Source of the DNA: Micromonospora sp. NBC_00389
GTDB taxonomy: Bacteria > Actinomycetota > Actinomycetes > Mycobacteriales > Micromonosporaceae
DNA length: 64,000 nucleotides
Direction: 5' to 3'
NCBI RefSeq assembly: GCF_036059255.1
Contig: NZ_CP107947.1
Coordinates: 4,402,001-4,466,000, forward strand
Positions 53,606-61,873 of this stretch are shown here, in pieces. Under the pieces are notes generated by a model. It made no database searches, was not told the origin of the DNA, and saw nothing but the letters and a program-made list of their open reading frames with translations. Both the position numbers and the translations under genes were made by a program. Each line of letters opens with the position of its first letter. Within the stretch, counting starts at the first letter, position 1.

Positions 53606-54897
53606 CCGCCCCGCACGAAGAGATGGCCTGCCAGACCTGCCTCTCCCCGCTGAACACCCTCGGCGTGCCACCCACCTACGTACACCCGACCCACCTCGCC
53701 ACCGACGGACACGAACCAGCGCCCGTCCCAGTCAGCCAGCTCGACACCGTCCGCCGAAGCTGCGACTTCTGCGGCGACCCGTACCCGATCTGGACACTGC
53801 ACGGCGGCGAGGTATCCGCCATTACCATCGGCCCCACCGCAGAGTTGGTCCAAGACTTCGGCCACTCCTGGGCAGCATGCGCGGCCTGCCAAACCCACAT
53901 CGACGAGGGTCGCAACGACAAGGTCATCGACCGCGCGGTACGGGCACTCGGCCTCGCCAACCATCCACAGGCACGACAACGCATCGAGGAACTGCACCTA
54001 GCGTTCCTCAACGCCCGACTCCCCGGCCGAACGCTCATCACGACGACCGCCTGGCCGGCCACCACCATCACCGCCGGAGAGCTGCCCAAGGTCCGTGACC
54101 GGCTCACCCGCTTCTATCGGAGCACCGACAACCTGCCCGCCGCACTCGGAATCACCGACGTACGTCAGCAGATAGCCGCCGGTCTCGAGCGATCACACCT
54201 GTACTGGATCGACAACGACTTCACCGACCTGGCCGAGCACGCCGCAGCACAGCTGCCCGACGTACGCGTCAGCCGCGACCTGATCCCCTCAGCCGACGGA
54301 ATACTCATCTGGCCCCGGCCAGTCACACGCTGGCAGCTCACCGCCGCATCCTGGACCGACACCATCCACGGCTGCCAGGTGGTCCTCTACCGCACCATCG
54401 GCGCCGGACTGCACGGCAAACCGCTGCAACGGCTACGCGAACAGGTCGGCTGGCTCGCACCAATGAGCGCAGCCCATCTCCCCGAACAGCACCTGATACC
54501 CGGTGACCATCCGGCGGCAGCGCTGGTCGCGACGTGGCTCCTGATCGCACAGCAAACCGCAGAAGTCACCACGGCGCGAGTCGACAAAGCCGTCGCCAAG
54601 ACCTACGCCCGTACCAACCGGCCCGTACCCGAGCTGCGCATCGTGCGCATCCGCGGCCGCCGCACCATCCCAGCGCCGGACGGGGAACCCGCGTCAGGCA
54701 GCCAAGGGCGCTTCCAGACCAGTCGGTTCTGGGTCTCCGGTCACTGGCGCAACCAAGCCCACGGCCCCGGCCGGTTGCTGCGCCGCCCTGTCTACATCCA
54801 CCCGTTCCTCAGGGGCCCCGACGATGCGCCGATCCGGTTGAGCACCACCGTACGCATGCTCAGCAGCCACCAACCCAAGCCCCAAGATCATAAGTAG
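53602..54897 (+). CDS. Hypothetical protein with N-terminal CxxC pairs
   Basis: 431 residues. The start has MACQTCLSPLN, RRSCDFCGDPYPIW and AACAACQTHI, three CxxC pairs that could bind zinc. The rest is alpha/beta (TRFYRSTDNLPAALGITDVR, HSWAACAACQ, QVGWLAPMSAAHLPEQHLIP) and ends with a Arg-rich region RIVRIRGRRTIPAPDGEPAS. It is translationally coupled to the GGDEF gene (ATGA). Family not recognised. Confidence 0.72.
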   Translation: MTAPHEEMACQTCLSPLNTLGVPPTYVHPTHLATDGHEPAPVPVSQLDTVRRSCDFCGDPYPIWTLHGGEVSAITIGPTAELVQDFGHSWAACAACQTHIDEGRNDKVIDRAVRALGLANHPQARQRIEELHLAFLNARLPGRTLITTTAWPATTITAGELPKVRDRLTRFYRSTDNLPAALGITDVRQQIAAGLERSHLYWIDNDFTDLAEHAAAQLPDVRVSRDLIPSADGILIWPRPVTRWQLTAASWTDTIHGCQVVLYRTIGAGLHGKPLQRLREQVGWLAPMSAAHLPEQHLIPGDHPAAALVATWLLIAQQTAEVTTARVDKAVAKTYARTNRPVPELRIVRIRGRRTIPAPDGEPASGSQGRFQTSRFWVSGHWRNQAHGPGRLLRRPVYIHPFLRGPDDAPIRLSTTVRMLSSHQPKPQDHK

Positions 54898-54901
54898 ATA
54901 G

Positions 54902-54947
54902 CGATGTCGGCGGTGGCACAGTTCCGCCTGTTCCACCGCCGACATCG
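54902..54947. terminator. 15-bp perfect inverted repeat after the element operon
   Basis: CGATGTCGGCGGTGG (54902-54916) and CCACCGCCGACATCG (54933-54947) are exact complements with a 16-base loop. It starts 5 bp after the stop of the last gene, so it is a strong terminator-like hairpin. Confidence 0.75.
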
Positions 54948-55065
54948 GAAACTTGATCACCGTTGGGAGGGCACCGCAGCCCACGACGCAAGAGGGTGCA
55001 GACGCCGTTGGTGGCTAGGCCGATGCCGAGGCTTGGTGTTGCACATTGCGTGAACTAGCAATGCT

Positions 55066-55310
55066 GTGGGGAGCACTTCGTTCACCATCGAAGACCTCGG
55101 CGTCATGGTCCGCCGCCACCGCCCCGACGACTCCGTCGCCCGCGCGATGACCAGACTGATCCGCACCGACCTGATCATCATCGACGACATCGGCCTGTTA
55201 CCGGTCTCCCCGGACGCCGCCGAGGCTTCTACCGCCTCGTCGACGCCGCCTACGAGCGACGCAGTCTCGCGGTCAGCTCGAACCTGCACCCCTCCGGCTT
55301 CGACGAGATC
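55066..55310 (+). pseudogene. IS21 helper ATPase (IstB) remnant
   Basis: FTIEDLGVMVRRHRPDDSVA, RAMTRLIRTDLIIIDDIGLL (Walker B IIIDDIG) and PVSPDAAE are in one frame. After a shift near 55218 the other frame reads FYRLVDAAYERRSLAVSSNL then HPSGFDEI. This is the central part of IstB; both ends and IstA are missing. Confidence 0.75.
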
Positions 55311-55464
55311 GGCCGGCAGCTCGGCCAGCGCCCGCAACTGGGCCGTAGCTCCAGTTACGCCCCGGCGCACGTGGTCCCGCAACCCGGGGCCGAATCTCCG
55401 AGTGGTACCGGACGCGACATCGAGCAGGCGAGGGCGGGCACCATGGATGTAGATCTGCGCCCGC

Positions 55465-55605
55465 GTCAGCGGCCTTCTCGACCAGGGCTATCAGCTGTAT
55501 GGGTCCCCGGCGCTGACCTCCAACGGTGAACGCGTCATCGCCGCTCAAGCGTTGGTGCTGCCGCACTACGTCGGCCCCGAGGCGTCCGAGGGCAGCGCCA
55601 GGTAG
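55465..55605 (+). pseudogene. DUF1737 domain fragment
   Basis: The frame reads GLLDQGYQLYGSPALTSNGE, RVIAAQALVLPHYVGPEASE, GSAR and a stop at 55605. This is the C-terminus of a DUF1737 protein; the start is lost in the junction with the IS21 remnant. A boundary repeat begins 4 bp after it. Confidence 0.6.
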
Positions 55606-55608
55606 AGA

Positions 55609-55665
55609 CGCACGCTCACGCCGCTGACCGCGCGCTCATGCCCCGGGCTGGCGTTCAGCGAGGGT
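55609..55665. repeat. Cassette-boundary repeat 24 (left arm)
   Basis: CGCACGCTCACGCCG then CTGACCGCGCGCTC, followed by a degenerate right part. It opens the second cassette region. Confidence 0.6.
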
Positions 55666-55743
55666 TGTCGGACTTCGCCGCTATGGTCCCCGCACAGGCC
55701 GAGCCGCTGCCACCGCAGAGGCCGTGACGGAAAGCAGGATGTC

Positions 55744-56187
55744 GTGGGCGCATCTGCGTGGGGCCACTTTGTCCCCTACCAGCCAGACCTAGACCTCGCG
55801 CTTCAGGCGCTGCGTCAGAAAGTGTTCGCGGAGGGCGACTACTACTGGGGCCTCACCGCAGACTGGGTGCCTCCGGAGGAGCGGCGTCCGCGGCCGCAAA
55901 GGATAGCGGAGCTCTTCGCTGACGAATACGTCCAGGAGTGTGGGACACACTCGATACTCGACATGGACCACGTGTTGGGTCCCGAGGAACGCCCGGATTA
56001 CCGCACCGTGGAGCCGGTGTCGGCAGACGAAGCCAAGGAACGGGCGGGAACCGACCGCCTGACGCGGGCGCATATCGACGCCATCGATGGACTTGTCAGG
56101 GGACGATGGTTCGGTCGCTGTGCGGTGCTGCACGACGACGCTGGTCAACCTGCGGAGATCTACTTCTGGGGCTACTCGGGCGACTGA
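55744..56187 (+). CDS. Hypothetical protein, 147 residues
   Basis: VGASAWGHFVPYQPDLDLAL, QALRQKVFAEGDYYWGLTAD, DEYVQECGTHSILDMDHVLG and GQPAEIYFWGYSGD. The SxWGHxxPYxxDLxxALxxLR start recurs in small actinobacterial proteins often found next to other single-gene units. GTG 55744 with GGAAAGCAGG ahead. Function unknown. Confidence 0.7.
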   Translation: MGASAWGHFVPYQPDLDLALQALRQKVFAEGDYYWGLTADWVPPEERRPRPQRIAELFADEYVQECGTHSILDMDHVLGPEERPDYRTVEPVSADEAKERAGTDRLTRAHIDAIDGLVRGRWFGRCAVLHDDAGQPAEIYFWGYSGD

Positions 56188-56263
56188 TTCCGACGGCCGC
56201 CGCGCCCGTCCAGCGACGGGCGACCAGATCACGACTCCATCGCAGCGCGCAACGTCGCCCGAC

Positions 56264-56347
56264 GGCATCCGCTATGCCGCGATCCGCGCCTTACAGACCG
56301 TGACTGCCGGCGTCCCGCTGGGCGTCCGGACGTGCCGATGACAGTGC
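56264..56347. repeat. Cassette-boundary repeat 25 (complete)
   Basis: Left arm GGCATCCGCTATGCCG then CGATCCGCGCC; right arm GGGCGTCCGGACGTGCCG then ATGACAGTGC. It lies 107 bp beyond the sigma factor stop. Confidence 0.7.
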
Positions 56348-56453
56348 AGTGCCGACCGTAGAAGCTGACGATCTCATGCGGGTATCGGGCCGATCTGATT
56401 GCGTCGGGGCCGGCCGCCGCTGCGCGCGGGGTTTCGATCGGGATTCGTGGGCG

Positions 56454-57689
56454 CTACCGCAGTTGGTCGCGGCGGCGGGTCAGGTTGGCGGTCTGGGCGG
56501 TGTTGCCGGCCAGCTCGATGGCTTTGTCGTAGGCCGCGCGCGACTGCTGACTTTGGCCCAGCCGGCGCAGCAGGTCGGCGCGGGTCGCGTGGTAGGCGTG
56601 ATAGCCGGCCAGCTTGTCCTCAAGACGGTCGACGGCCGCCAGCGCCACCTCCGGTCCGTCGAGCTCGGCGACCGCGATGGCCCGGTTGAGGGCGACGATC
56701 GGCGAGGAGTCGAGGTGGACGAGTAGGTCGTAGAGGGCGACGACCTGCGACCAGTCGGTGTCGCGGATGTCGCGGGCGGAGGTGTGCACGGCGTTGATCG
56801 CGGCGAGGATCTGGTAGCGACCCGGAGCCACCCCGGCGGCGGCAGCGGCGAGGCGCTCGCGCACGAGCCGGTGACCCTCGGCGATCAGCGCCGTGTCCCA
56901 GGCCCCACGGTCCTGCTCGTCGAGGGTGACCAGTTCGCCGCTGGCCGAAACCCGAGCGGTGCGGCGGGCCTCGGTGAGCAGCATCAGCGCCAGCAGCCCG
57001 GCCACCTCACCGTCCTCCGGCAGCAGAGCGCGGATCAGGCGGGTGAGCCGGATCGCCTCGGCGGTCAGGGCGTGACGTACGGGATCGGTGTCGGGGCCGG
57101 TCGCCAGGTAGCCCTCGTTGAAGACGAGATACAGCACGGCGAGTACGCCGGAGACGCGTGCCGGGAGATCCTCGGCGGCCGGCACGCGATAGGGGATCCG
57201 AGCCGCCTTGATCTTGGCTTTCGCGCGGGTGATCCGCTGCTCCAAGGTGGTCTCCCGCACCAGGAAGGCGCGGGCGATATCGGGCACGGTCAGCCCGCCG
57301 AGCATGCGCAGCGTCAGCGCCACGCGGGCTTCCATCGCCAGCGCCGGGTGACAGCAGGTGAAGATCAGCCGCAGCCGGTCGTCGTCGATGGCGCCGAGAG
57401 GCTCGGGTGGGGTGTTGTCGTACACCATCTGAGCCTCCTTGTGCTTGTCGTCGCGCTTGTTCTCGCGCCGGATCCGGTCGATGGCCTTGCGAACGGCGGT
57501 GGTGGTCAGCCAGGCGCCGGGGTTGGGGGGTATGCCGCCGGCCGGCCACCGCTCCACGGCGGTCGCGAACGCCTCGGCCGCTGCCTCCTCGGCGATGTCG
57601 AGGTCACCGAAACGCCGGGTCAGCGAGGCGACCACCCGGGCCCACTCGTCGTGGTGGGCCCGGGTGACCGCCTCCTCGTCGTCGCTCAC
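56454..57689 (-). CDS. ECF sigma factor, ECF42-like with C-terminal extension
   Basis: 411 residues. Sigma region 2 (WARVVASLTRRFGDLDIAEE, AAAEAFATAVERWPAGGIPP) and region 4 (LTLRMLGGLTVPDIARAFLV, RETTLEQRITRAKAKIKAAR) are followed by a long DUF6596/TPR-like C-terminal domain (VLYLVFNEGYLATGPDTDPV, LNRAIAVAELDGPEVALAAV). This layout and the adjacent YCII gene define the ECF42-like group. GTG 57689 overlaps the YCII stop (GTGA). Confidence 0.9.
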   Translation of the reverse strand: MSDDEEAVTRAHHDEWARVVASLTRRFGDLDIAEEAAAEAFATAVERWPAGGIPPNPGAWLTTTAVRKAIDRIRRENKRDDKHKEAQMVYDNTPPEPLGAIDDDRLRLIFTCCHPALAMEARVALTLRMLGGLTVPDIARAFLVRETTLEQRITRAKAKIKAARIPYRVPAAEDLPARVSGVLAVLYLVFNEGYLATGPDTDPVRHALTAEAIRLTRLIRALLPEDGEVAGLLALMLLTEARRTARVSASGELVTLDEQDRGAWDTALIAEGHRLVRERLAAAAAGVAPGRYQILAAINAVHTSARDIRDTDWSQVVALYDLLVHLDSSPIVALNRAIAVAELDGPEVALAAVDRLEDKLAGYHAYHATRADLLRRLGQSQQSRAAYDKAIELAGNTAQTANLTRRRDQLR

Positions 57690-58009
57690 TGGAACGGCCG
57701 CACCTCGATCTTCCGATCGCAGACCTTCGACGCCTCGGCGGCGAGCTTGAGCGCCACATCCAGATCGGGGACCTCCCACACCCAGACGCCGGCGAGGTAC
57801 TCCTTCGACTCCACGAAAGGCCCGTCGCTGAACACCGCCTGCTCGCCCCGGTTGTCGATGACGGTGGCCGCGTCGGTGTCCGCGAGTCCGCCCGCGAAAA
57901 CCCAGTAGCCCTCGGCGATCAGTCGTTCGTTGAACGCGCTGATGGCAGGCCGCCTGTCCGTGCTGCCGGGATTGCTCTTGTCATCGATCACGGAAACCAG
58001 GTACTGCAT
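57686..58009 (-). CDS. YCII-related (DGPF) domain protein
   Basis: 107 residues: MQYLVSVIDDKSNPGSTDRR, LIAEGYWVFAGGLADTDAAT, GEQAVFSDGPFVESKEYLAG and a VRPFQ C-terminus. The DGPF motif is present as SDGPFVESKE. Such proteins accompany ECF42-type sigma factors. Translation is coupled to the sigma gene. Confidence 0.9.
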   Translation of the reverse strand: MQYLVSVIDDKSNPGSTDRRPAISAFNERLIAEGYWVFAGGLADTDAATVIDNRGEQAVFSDGPFVESKEYLAGVWVWEVPDLDVALKLAAEASKVCDRKIEVRPFQ

Positions 58010-58062
58010 CTGAAGATCATCTCCTCTGGTATCAAGACAGCGTGGTTCGGCGGTCAGGGACT

Positions 58063-58671
58063 TCAGGCCGTTGCATACCGCGGGCGCCCGGCCGGCCGGT
58101 AGACCTGGATCGTCACGCCCTTCGAGTCGACCCGCGACTCGACCAGGTCGAGCGCAAGATCCGGACCGGTCTCCGGGAACAGTCTCGCGCCCTGGCCGAG
58201 GATCACCGGGATCACGATCAGAGTCATCTCGTCGACCAGATCGTTCTCCAGCAGCCACCGGGTCAGGGCGCCACTGCCGTGCACCTGCAGCTCACCCCCG
58301 GGCTTGGCCTTCAGCTCACTGATGGCCGCCGCGAGGTCACCGCGGAGAACGGTCGTGTCCTCCCAACGCGGCGCGGTGAGCGTGGTCGAGGCAACGTACT
58401 TGGGGGCCTCGTTCAAGGCCACGCCGATGGGATGTGCACGCATCTGGTCGATTGATCCCCAGGAGCCGGCGAACAACTCGTAGGTGCGCCGGCCGAACAG
58501 GAACGCGTCGGCGCGCTGGTAGGTCTGCGTGATGAACGTCCTGGTCTCGTCGTCACCCGCCCCCCGGGCCCATCCGCCGCGCTCGAATCCGTTCCTGCGG
58601 TCATCCGACGCGGCGCCGTTTCCCTGCATCACTCCATCGAGGGTGACCTGGGTCATGGTCGTCAGCTTCAT
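58063..58671 (-). CDS. Dihydrofolate-reductase-family (RibD C-terminal-like) protein
   Basis: 202 residues: MTQVTLDGVMQGNGAASDDR, DAFLFGRRTYELFAGSWGSI, LRGDLAAAISELKAKPGGEL, QVHGSGALTRWLLENDLVDE and IPVILGQGARLFPETG. This is the actinobacterial DHFR-like oxidoreductase often found upstream of YCII/ECF genes. AAAGGAA precedes ATG 58671. It forms a three-gene leftward operon. Confidence 0.88.
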   Translation of the reverse strand: MKLTTMTQVTLDGVMQGNGAASDDRRNGFERGGWARGAGDDETRTFITQTYQRADAFLFGRRTYELFAGSWGSIDQMRAHPIGVALNEAPKYVASTTLTAPRWEDTTVLRGDLAAAISELKAKPGGELQVHGSGALTRWLLENDLVDEMTLIVIPVILGQGARLFPETGPDLALDLVESRVDSKGVTIQVYRPAGRPRYATA

Positions 58672-59167
58672 GATCGCGGTTCCTTTGCCTTGGCGCTGCC
58701 CCTTGTGGGCGGCCTCACCCCTGCTACGAACACCACCGCCCCGATCCGACACCCCCTCCCGGACTTCTTTGAAGAATTTTCCGGGACGCGGTCGTCATCG
58801 CTCCGACAACACGGCAGTTTCGCAGCGATTGCGCTCCGCCTCCTCAAGCACGCCCAGCGCGGACAAGCTCCTGGACCAGATCGACCGATCACGAAGATCC
58901 TTACTAGTCGTCCGCACATGCCGCAGATCGGGCGTCACTGTGCGTGGCAGGCGCGCAGTAGTGCTCGACGCGAGTCATGCGCCGGACAGCACAGATGACA
59001 GCAACCACTCCACATCGCGGCGACCGGCGCGGCATCGGCCAGACTTGCGACTACAGGCGTCGGGGGCCGTCGGGTGTACCGGGACGGCCGAACTGGCCAG
59101 CTGGCAGGCTGGCAGGGAGAAGCATCGGCGGCAGGACGGAGACGTGCACGTGGCGGGCTGGAGCGCG
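58672..59167. other. Stretch without a gene
   Basis: About 500 bp upstream of the ECF operon. CCCGGACTTCTTTGAAGAAT and TTTTCCGGG near 58750-58790 form an imperfect dyad. CACATGCCGCAGATCGGGCG near 58917 weakly resembles a boundary-repeat core. Confidence 0.4.
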
Positions 59168-60292
59168 ATGGCGGGAATGCACGACTTCGTCGTACCGGAC
59201 GAGGCAGCCGCACAGGCGTCCGCTGAGGAGTTGGCGGCGTACGGGTTCCCGCGCGTCCTCGCCCGGCCGCACCCGGACGGCGGCTGGCTGGTGATGGCGC
59301 TCGACGAGGGCCCCTATCCGGTTGACACCGTTGGCCGCCGGTAGATCGAGGCGGTGAGCCGCGAAGCGGCGGTGATCGCGCGGGCGCACGGCGGACGGCC
59401 CAGTGGTGGCGGCCGGTTCGACGTCAGCCGGATCGCTGAGCATCGCGCCTGGACCGCCCCGATCAAGGTGATCGGCACCAAGGCGCGTCCACCGGTCCCG
59501 GAGGTCACCGTCGTCCCGGCGCCGCCCCTGGAGCCCTTGGCGCTCACGCCGGACTTCTCCGCGCCCGGGACCGTGGAGCTGACCGGGCTCGACGACGTGC
59601 CGTGGGCCGATCTGGAGCATGCGCACGGCTCCGCCGACGACATTCCCGACCTGCTGCGCGAGCTGGCAGGCGGGACGCAGGAGTGGGACGGGGTCCTCGA
59701 CGAGCTGTTCGGCGACGACCTGCTGCACCAGGGCGACTGCTACGAGGCCACGGCCCCGGCGTTGCCGTTCCTGACTGAGCTGATCGTCGCGGACGTGGTG
59801 CCGGCGCGGCAGCGCCGCGATCTCTACCTGTGGCTGATGGTGGCCGGTGGCCGCCGCAACGACAACCTGGTCGGGTTCGCCGAGTTCGCCCGGGACGAGG
59901 GGGAGACCCTCCAGCCGGGCGCCTGGACGGAGGAGGTCTTCCGGACCGTCGGCGACCAGGTTCCGGTGTTGCTGGACCGGTGGGACGCCGAGCCGCAGGG
60001 GATACGGTTCGTGCTCGCCGTCCTCGCCGCGCAACATCCCGGTCACGTGGTGCGGGCCGCCGACCGGATCGCCGCCCTGGCCGCCGAGCTCGAAGGGACG
60101 CAGCAGGGCGCGTACCTGCGGCTCGCCCTAGAGCTCGTGCACGGCCGCGACGAGCGGGCGCTTGCACTCGCGACGGAGATCGTCGGCTGGGCCGATCGGC
60201 TGGAGCCGGAGTGGCTGGAGGCTCCCGGTGTGCCCGACGGGATCAAGGCGGCGCACGTGCTCGCCGAAGGCGCGCTCTACATCATCGAGTAG
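59168..60292 (+). pseudogene. Unrecognised gene with an in-frame amber stop
   Basis: From ATG 59168 the frame reads MAGMHDFVVPDEAAAQASAE, LARPHPDGGWLVMALDEGPY, PVDTVGRR and a TAG at 59342. The same frame continues without shift: IEAVSREAAVIARAHGGRPS, FDVSRIAEHRAWTAPIKV, GVLDELFGDDLLHQGDCYEA, RRDLYLWLMVAGGRRNDNLV and ends at 60292. Reading across the stop gives one continuous ~374-residue protein. A GTG at 59354 could start the second part alone. The family is an actinobacterial hypothetical; suppression, mutation or error are all possible. Confidence 0.6.
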
Positions 60293-60297
60293 CCGCA

Positions 60298-60516
60298 TTA
60301 CTCGGCCACCGGGACGGCGATCCTGGTCGCCCGCTCGTGCGGCTCGGTCTCGCCGGGCGTGACGAGGTACGCCTCCCGCACCGGCGCCAGCGGGCGCAAC
60401 CCTCGCTCGTGGATCCAGGAGAACAGGGCAGTGTCGGCGAGCGGCAGCTCGGCGTACGTTCGGTCCCACGACACCGCAGTCAACTCAGGTCCCGGATTGG
60501 ATGAAGGCTGGGTCAT
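60298..60516 (-). CDS. Short GyrI-like effector-binding protein, probably truncated
   Basis: 72 residues: ELPLADTALFSWIHERGLRP, LAPVREAYLVTPGETEPHER, ATRIAVPVAE. This corresponds to the C-terminal half of GyrI-like/AraC effector-binding domains. The first ~80 residues usual for the family are missing, so it may be a remnant. Confidence 0.5.
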   Translation of the reverse strand: MTQPSSNPGPELTAVSWDRTYAELPLADTALFSWIHERGLRPLAPVREAYLVTPGETEPHERATRIAVPVAE

Positions 60517-60537
60517 GCCGCTCTCCGGGCGGCCACC

Positions 60538-60807
60538 TCAACTCGCCACGCCATACGACCAGTGCAGCGCGACGTCAGGCTTCATCCGTAGCCACAGGGC
60601 GGAAGCCGGCGAGTCATCCGGGAAATCGAGCCGTACCAGCTCGCGACCATGGATACGCTCGACTCGGACGCTTTGAACGCCACGCAAATCCAGGTCGAGC
60701 AGCTCAGGTCTTTCCGGGACGGTCCGCAACCGTAGCCGAACGACCTCGTATCCCGGCTCGATGTACATCTCGATGGCGTAGCCGGCTCGCGTGGTTCGGA
60801 ACGTCAC
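60538..60807 (-). CDS. Small beta-rich hypothetical protein
   Basis: 89 residues: MTFRTTRAGYAIEMYIEPGY, EVVRLRLRTVPERPELLDLD, GRELVRLDFPDDSPASALWL. Alternating charged/hydrophobic pattern of a small beta protein. ATG 60807. Family unknown. Confidence 0.6.
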   Translation of the reverse strand: MTFRTTRAGYAIEMYIEPGYEVVRLRLRTVPERPELLDLDLRGVQSVRVERIHGRELVRLDFPDDSPASALWLRMKPDVALHWSYGVAS

Positions 60808-60853
60808 TGCCGTTTAGGGCCACAGCTCTCGCCGGTCGAACTCGTATCCGGCC

Positions 60854-60964
60854 TCACGCTTCGTCGTCCGCGTACCGATGGACCGGCTCCGCCTCGAACA
60901 GCCAGGTCCTCGTAGCTGGGACCGGTTCCATGACCACCAGAAGATCCTTGCACGGATACCGGAG
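60854..60964 (-). pseudogene. C-terminal gene fragment
   Basis: RYPCKDLLVVMEPVPATRTW then LFEAEPVHRYADDEA and a stop at 60854. The composition suggests a true C-terminus of a lost gene; upstream it runs into the boundary repeat at 60975. Confidence 0.35.
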
Positions 60965-60974
60965 AGGCCCGCGC

Positions 60975-61036
60975 GACATCCGCACCTGCCGCTGACCGCG
61001 CGCTCGATCAGCGTCCGGTCGTGCCGATGTGAGCGC
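60975..61036. repeat. Cassette-boundary repeat 26 (complete, best hairpin)
   Basis: Left core GACATCCGCACCTGCCG then CTGACCGCGCGCT; loop CGATC; right AGCGTCCGGTCGTGCCG then ATGTGAGCGCG. GACCG-CG-CGCT pairs with AGCG-TC-CGGTC around a 5-base loop, the clearest stem of the family. Confidence 0.78.
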
Positions 61037-61114
61037 GTTCGTCGCTGGTTGCCGCGACCAGCGCCGTGGCAGGCACCACGGGCGGGTCTGCCGACCGTTT
61101 CGATGGGCCAGCTC

Positions 61115-61549
61115 CTAACTGGGCTTGCTCCGTAGCTGCTCGTGGAGCTGGCCAGCGGTATTGACCACCGCAACGAAGTCGAACACCTCAATTTGGTCGA
61201 CGTCGAAGCTGCCGGTGACGATCGGCGGCGGCGCATAGGCATAGATCTGGTCGGCGTCCAGGCGAAGCCCGCGCCGGTGGTATGCGGCCATAGCGAGGCT
61301 GGCCAGAAGGTACCTGTCCTGGCCAGCTTCGGTGTCCAGCTCGGCAGTGAGGTCGGCACGGGTGTTCCACCCCCGTACGAGGTCCCCTTCGAAGCTGTCG
61401 AGGAACCACCATGCCCCTTCCGTAGACTCAAGGAACACATCGCCGAACAGCGAGGTAAACCGCGGAGCCTTACCGTCGAGATCCAGCAAGGTCCATGACT
61501 CCAGCGCCCGAGCGTATTGCTGCTCGCTGAACTGCTTGGTGAGTTCCAT
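61115..61549 (-). CDS. DUF1851/Tdi1-like immunity-type protein
   Basis: 144 residues: LLDLDGKAPRFTSLFGDVFL, ESTEGAWWFLDSFEGDLVRG, GLRLDADQIYAYAPPPIVTG, SFDVDQIEVFDFVAVVNTAG. The SLFGDVFLE...WFLD pattern matches the DUF1851 (T6SS Tdi1 immunity C-terminal) family. No partner toxin lies next to it. ATG 61549. Confidence 0.75.
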   Translation of the reverse strand: MELTKQFSEQQYARALESWTLLDLDGKAPRFTSLFGDVFLESTEGAWWFLDSFEGDLVRGWNTRADLTAELDTEAGQDRYLLASLAMAAYHRRGLRLDADQIYAYAPPPIVTGSFDVDQIEVFDFVAVVNTAGQLHEQLRSKPS

Positions 61550-61638
61550 CGCGCCATTGGATCATGTATCCCCTCACGTTGCCCCGTAGCACAGCAGCGG
61601 TGGCAGCGGCCGACGCATCTGGCCAGCCCGCGCAGCAT

Positions 61639-61738
61639 CCGCTTCTGCCGCCGACCGCGCCCGCCGGTCGTTGAAGGGCCCGTCACTGGCTGTAGCCGAA
61701 GGTTGCCTGCTTGGGCGTCCCATCATGCCGATGAGCGC
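61639..61738. repeat. Cassette-boundary repeat 27 (complete, twin of 23899)
   Basis: GCATCCGCTTCTGCCG then CCGACCGCGCC; right core GGGCGTCCCATCATGCCG then ATGAGCGCGC. The copy and its twin 37,740 bp away share loop sequence as well as both arms. Confidence 0.78.
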
Positions 61739-61873
61739 GCAGCAACGTGTCCGCTGGCGTGTTACGAGCACTGGGATAGTCGTGATGACGTACCGTCGCC
61801 GCGCGGATCGTCCGTCCTGGGCTGGCGGCGTCCTGGATCCGGCCTGTGTGGCACGGCCGCACGAGGGGGCATC

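Noticed and set aside
59342..59344. Pyrrolysine or other recoding at the TAG
   Set aside because: No pyl genes or structured element are visible; a nonsense mutation is simpler.
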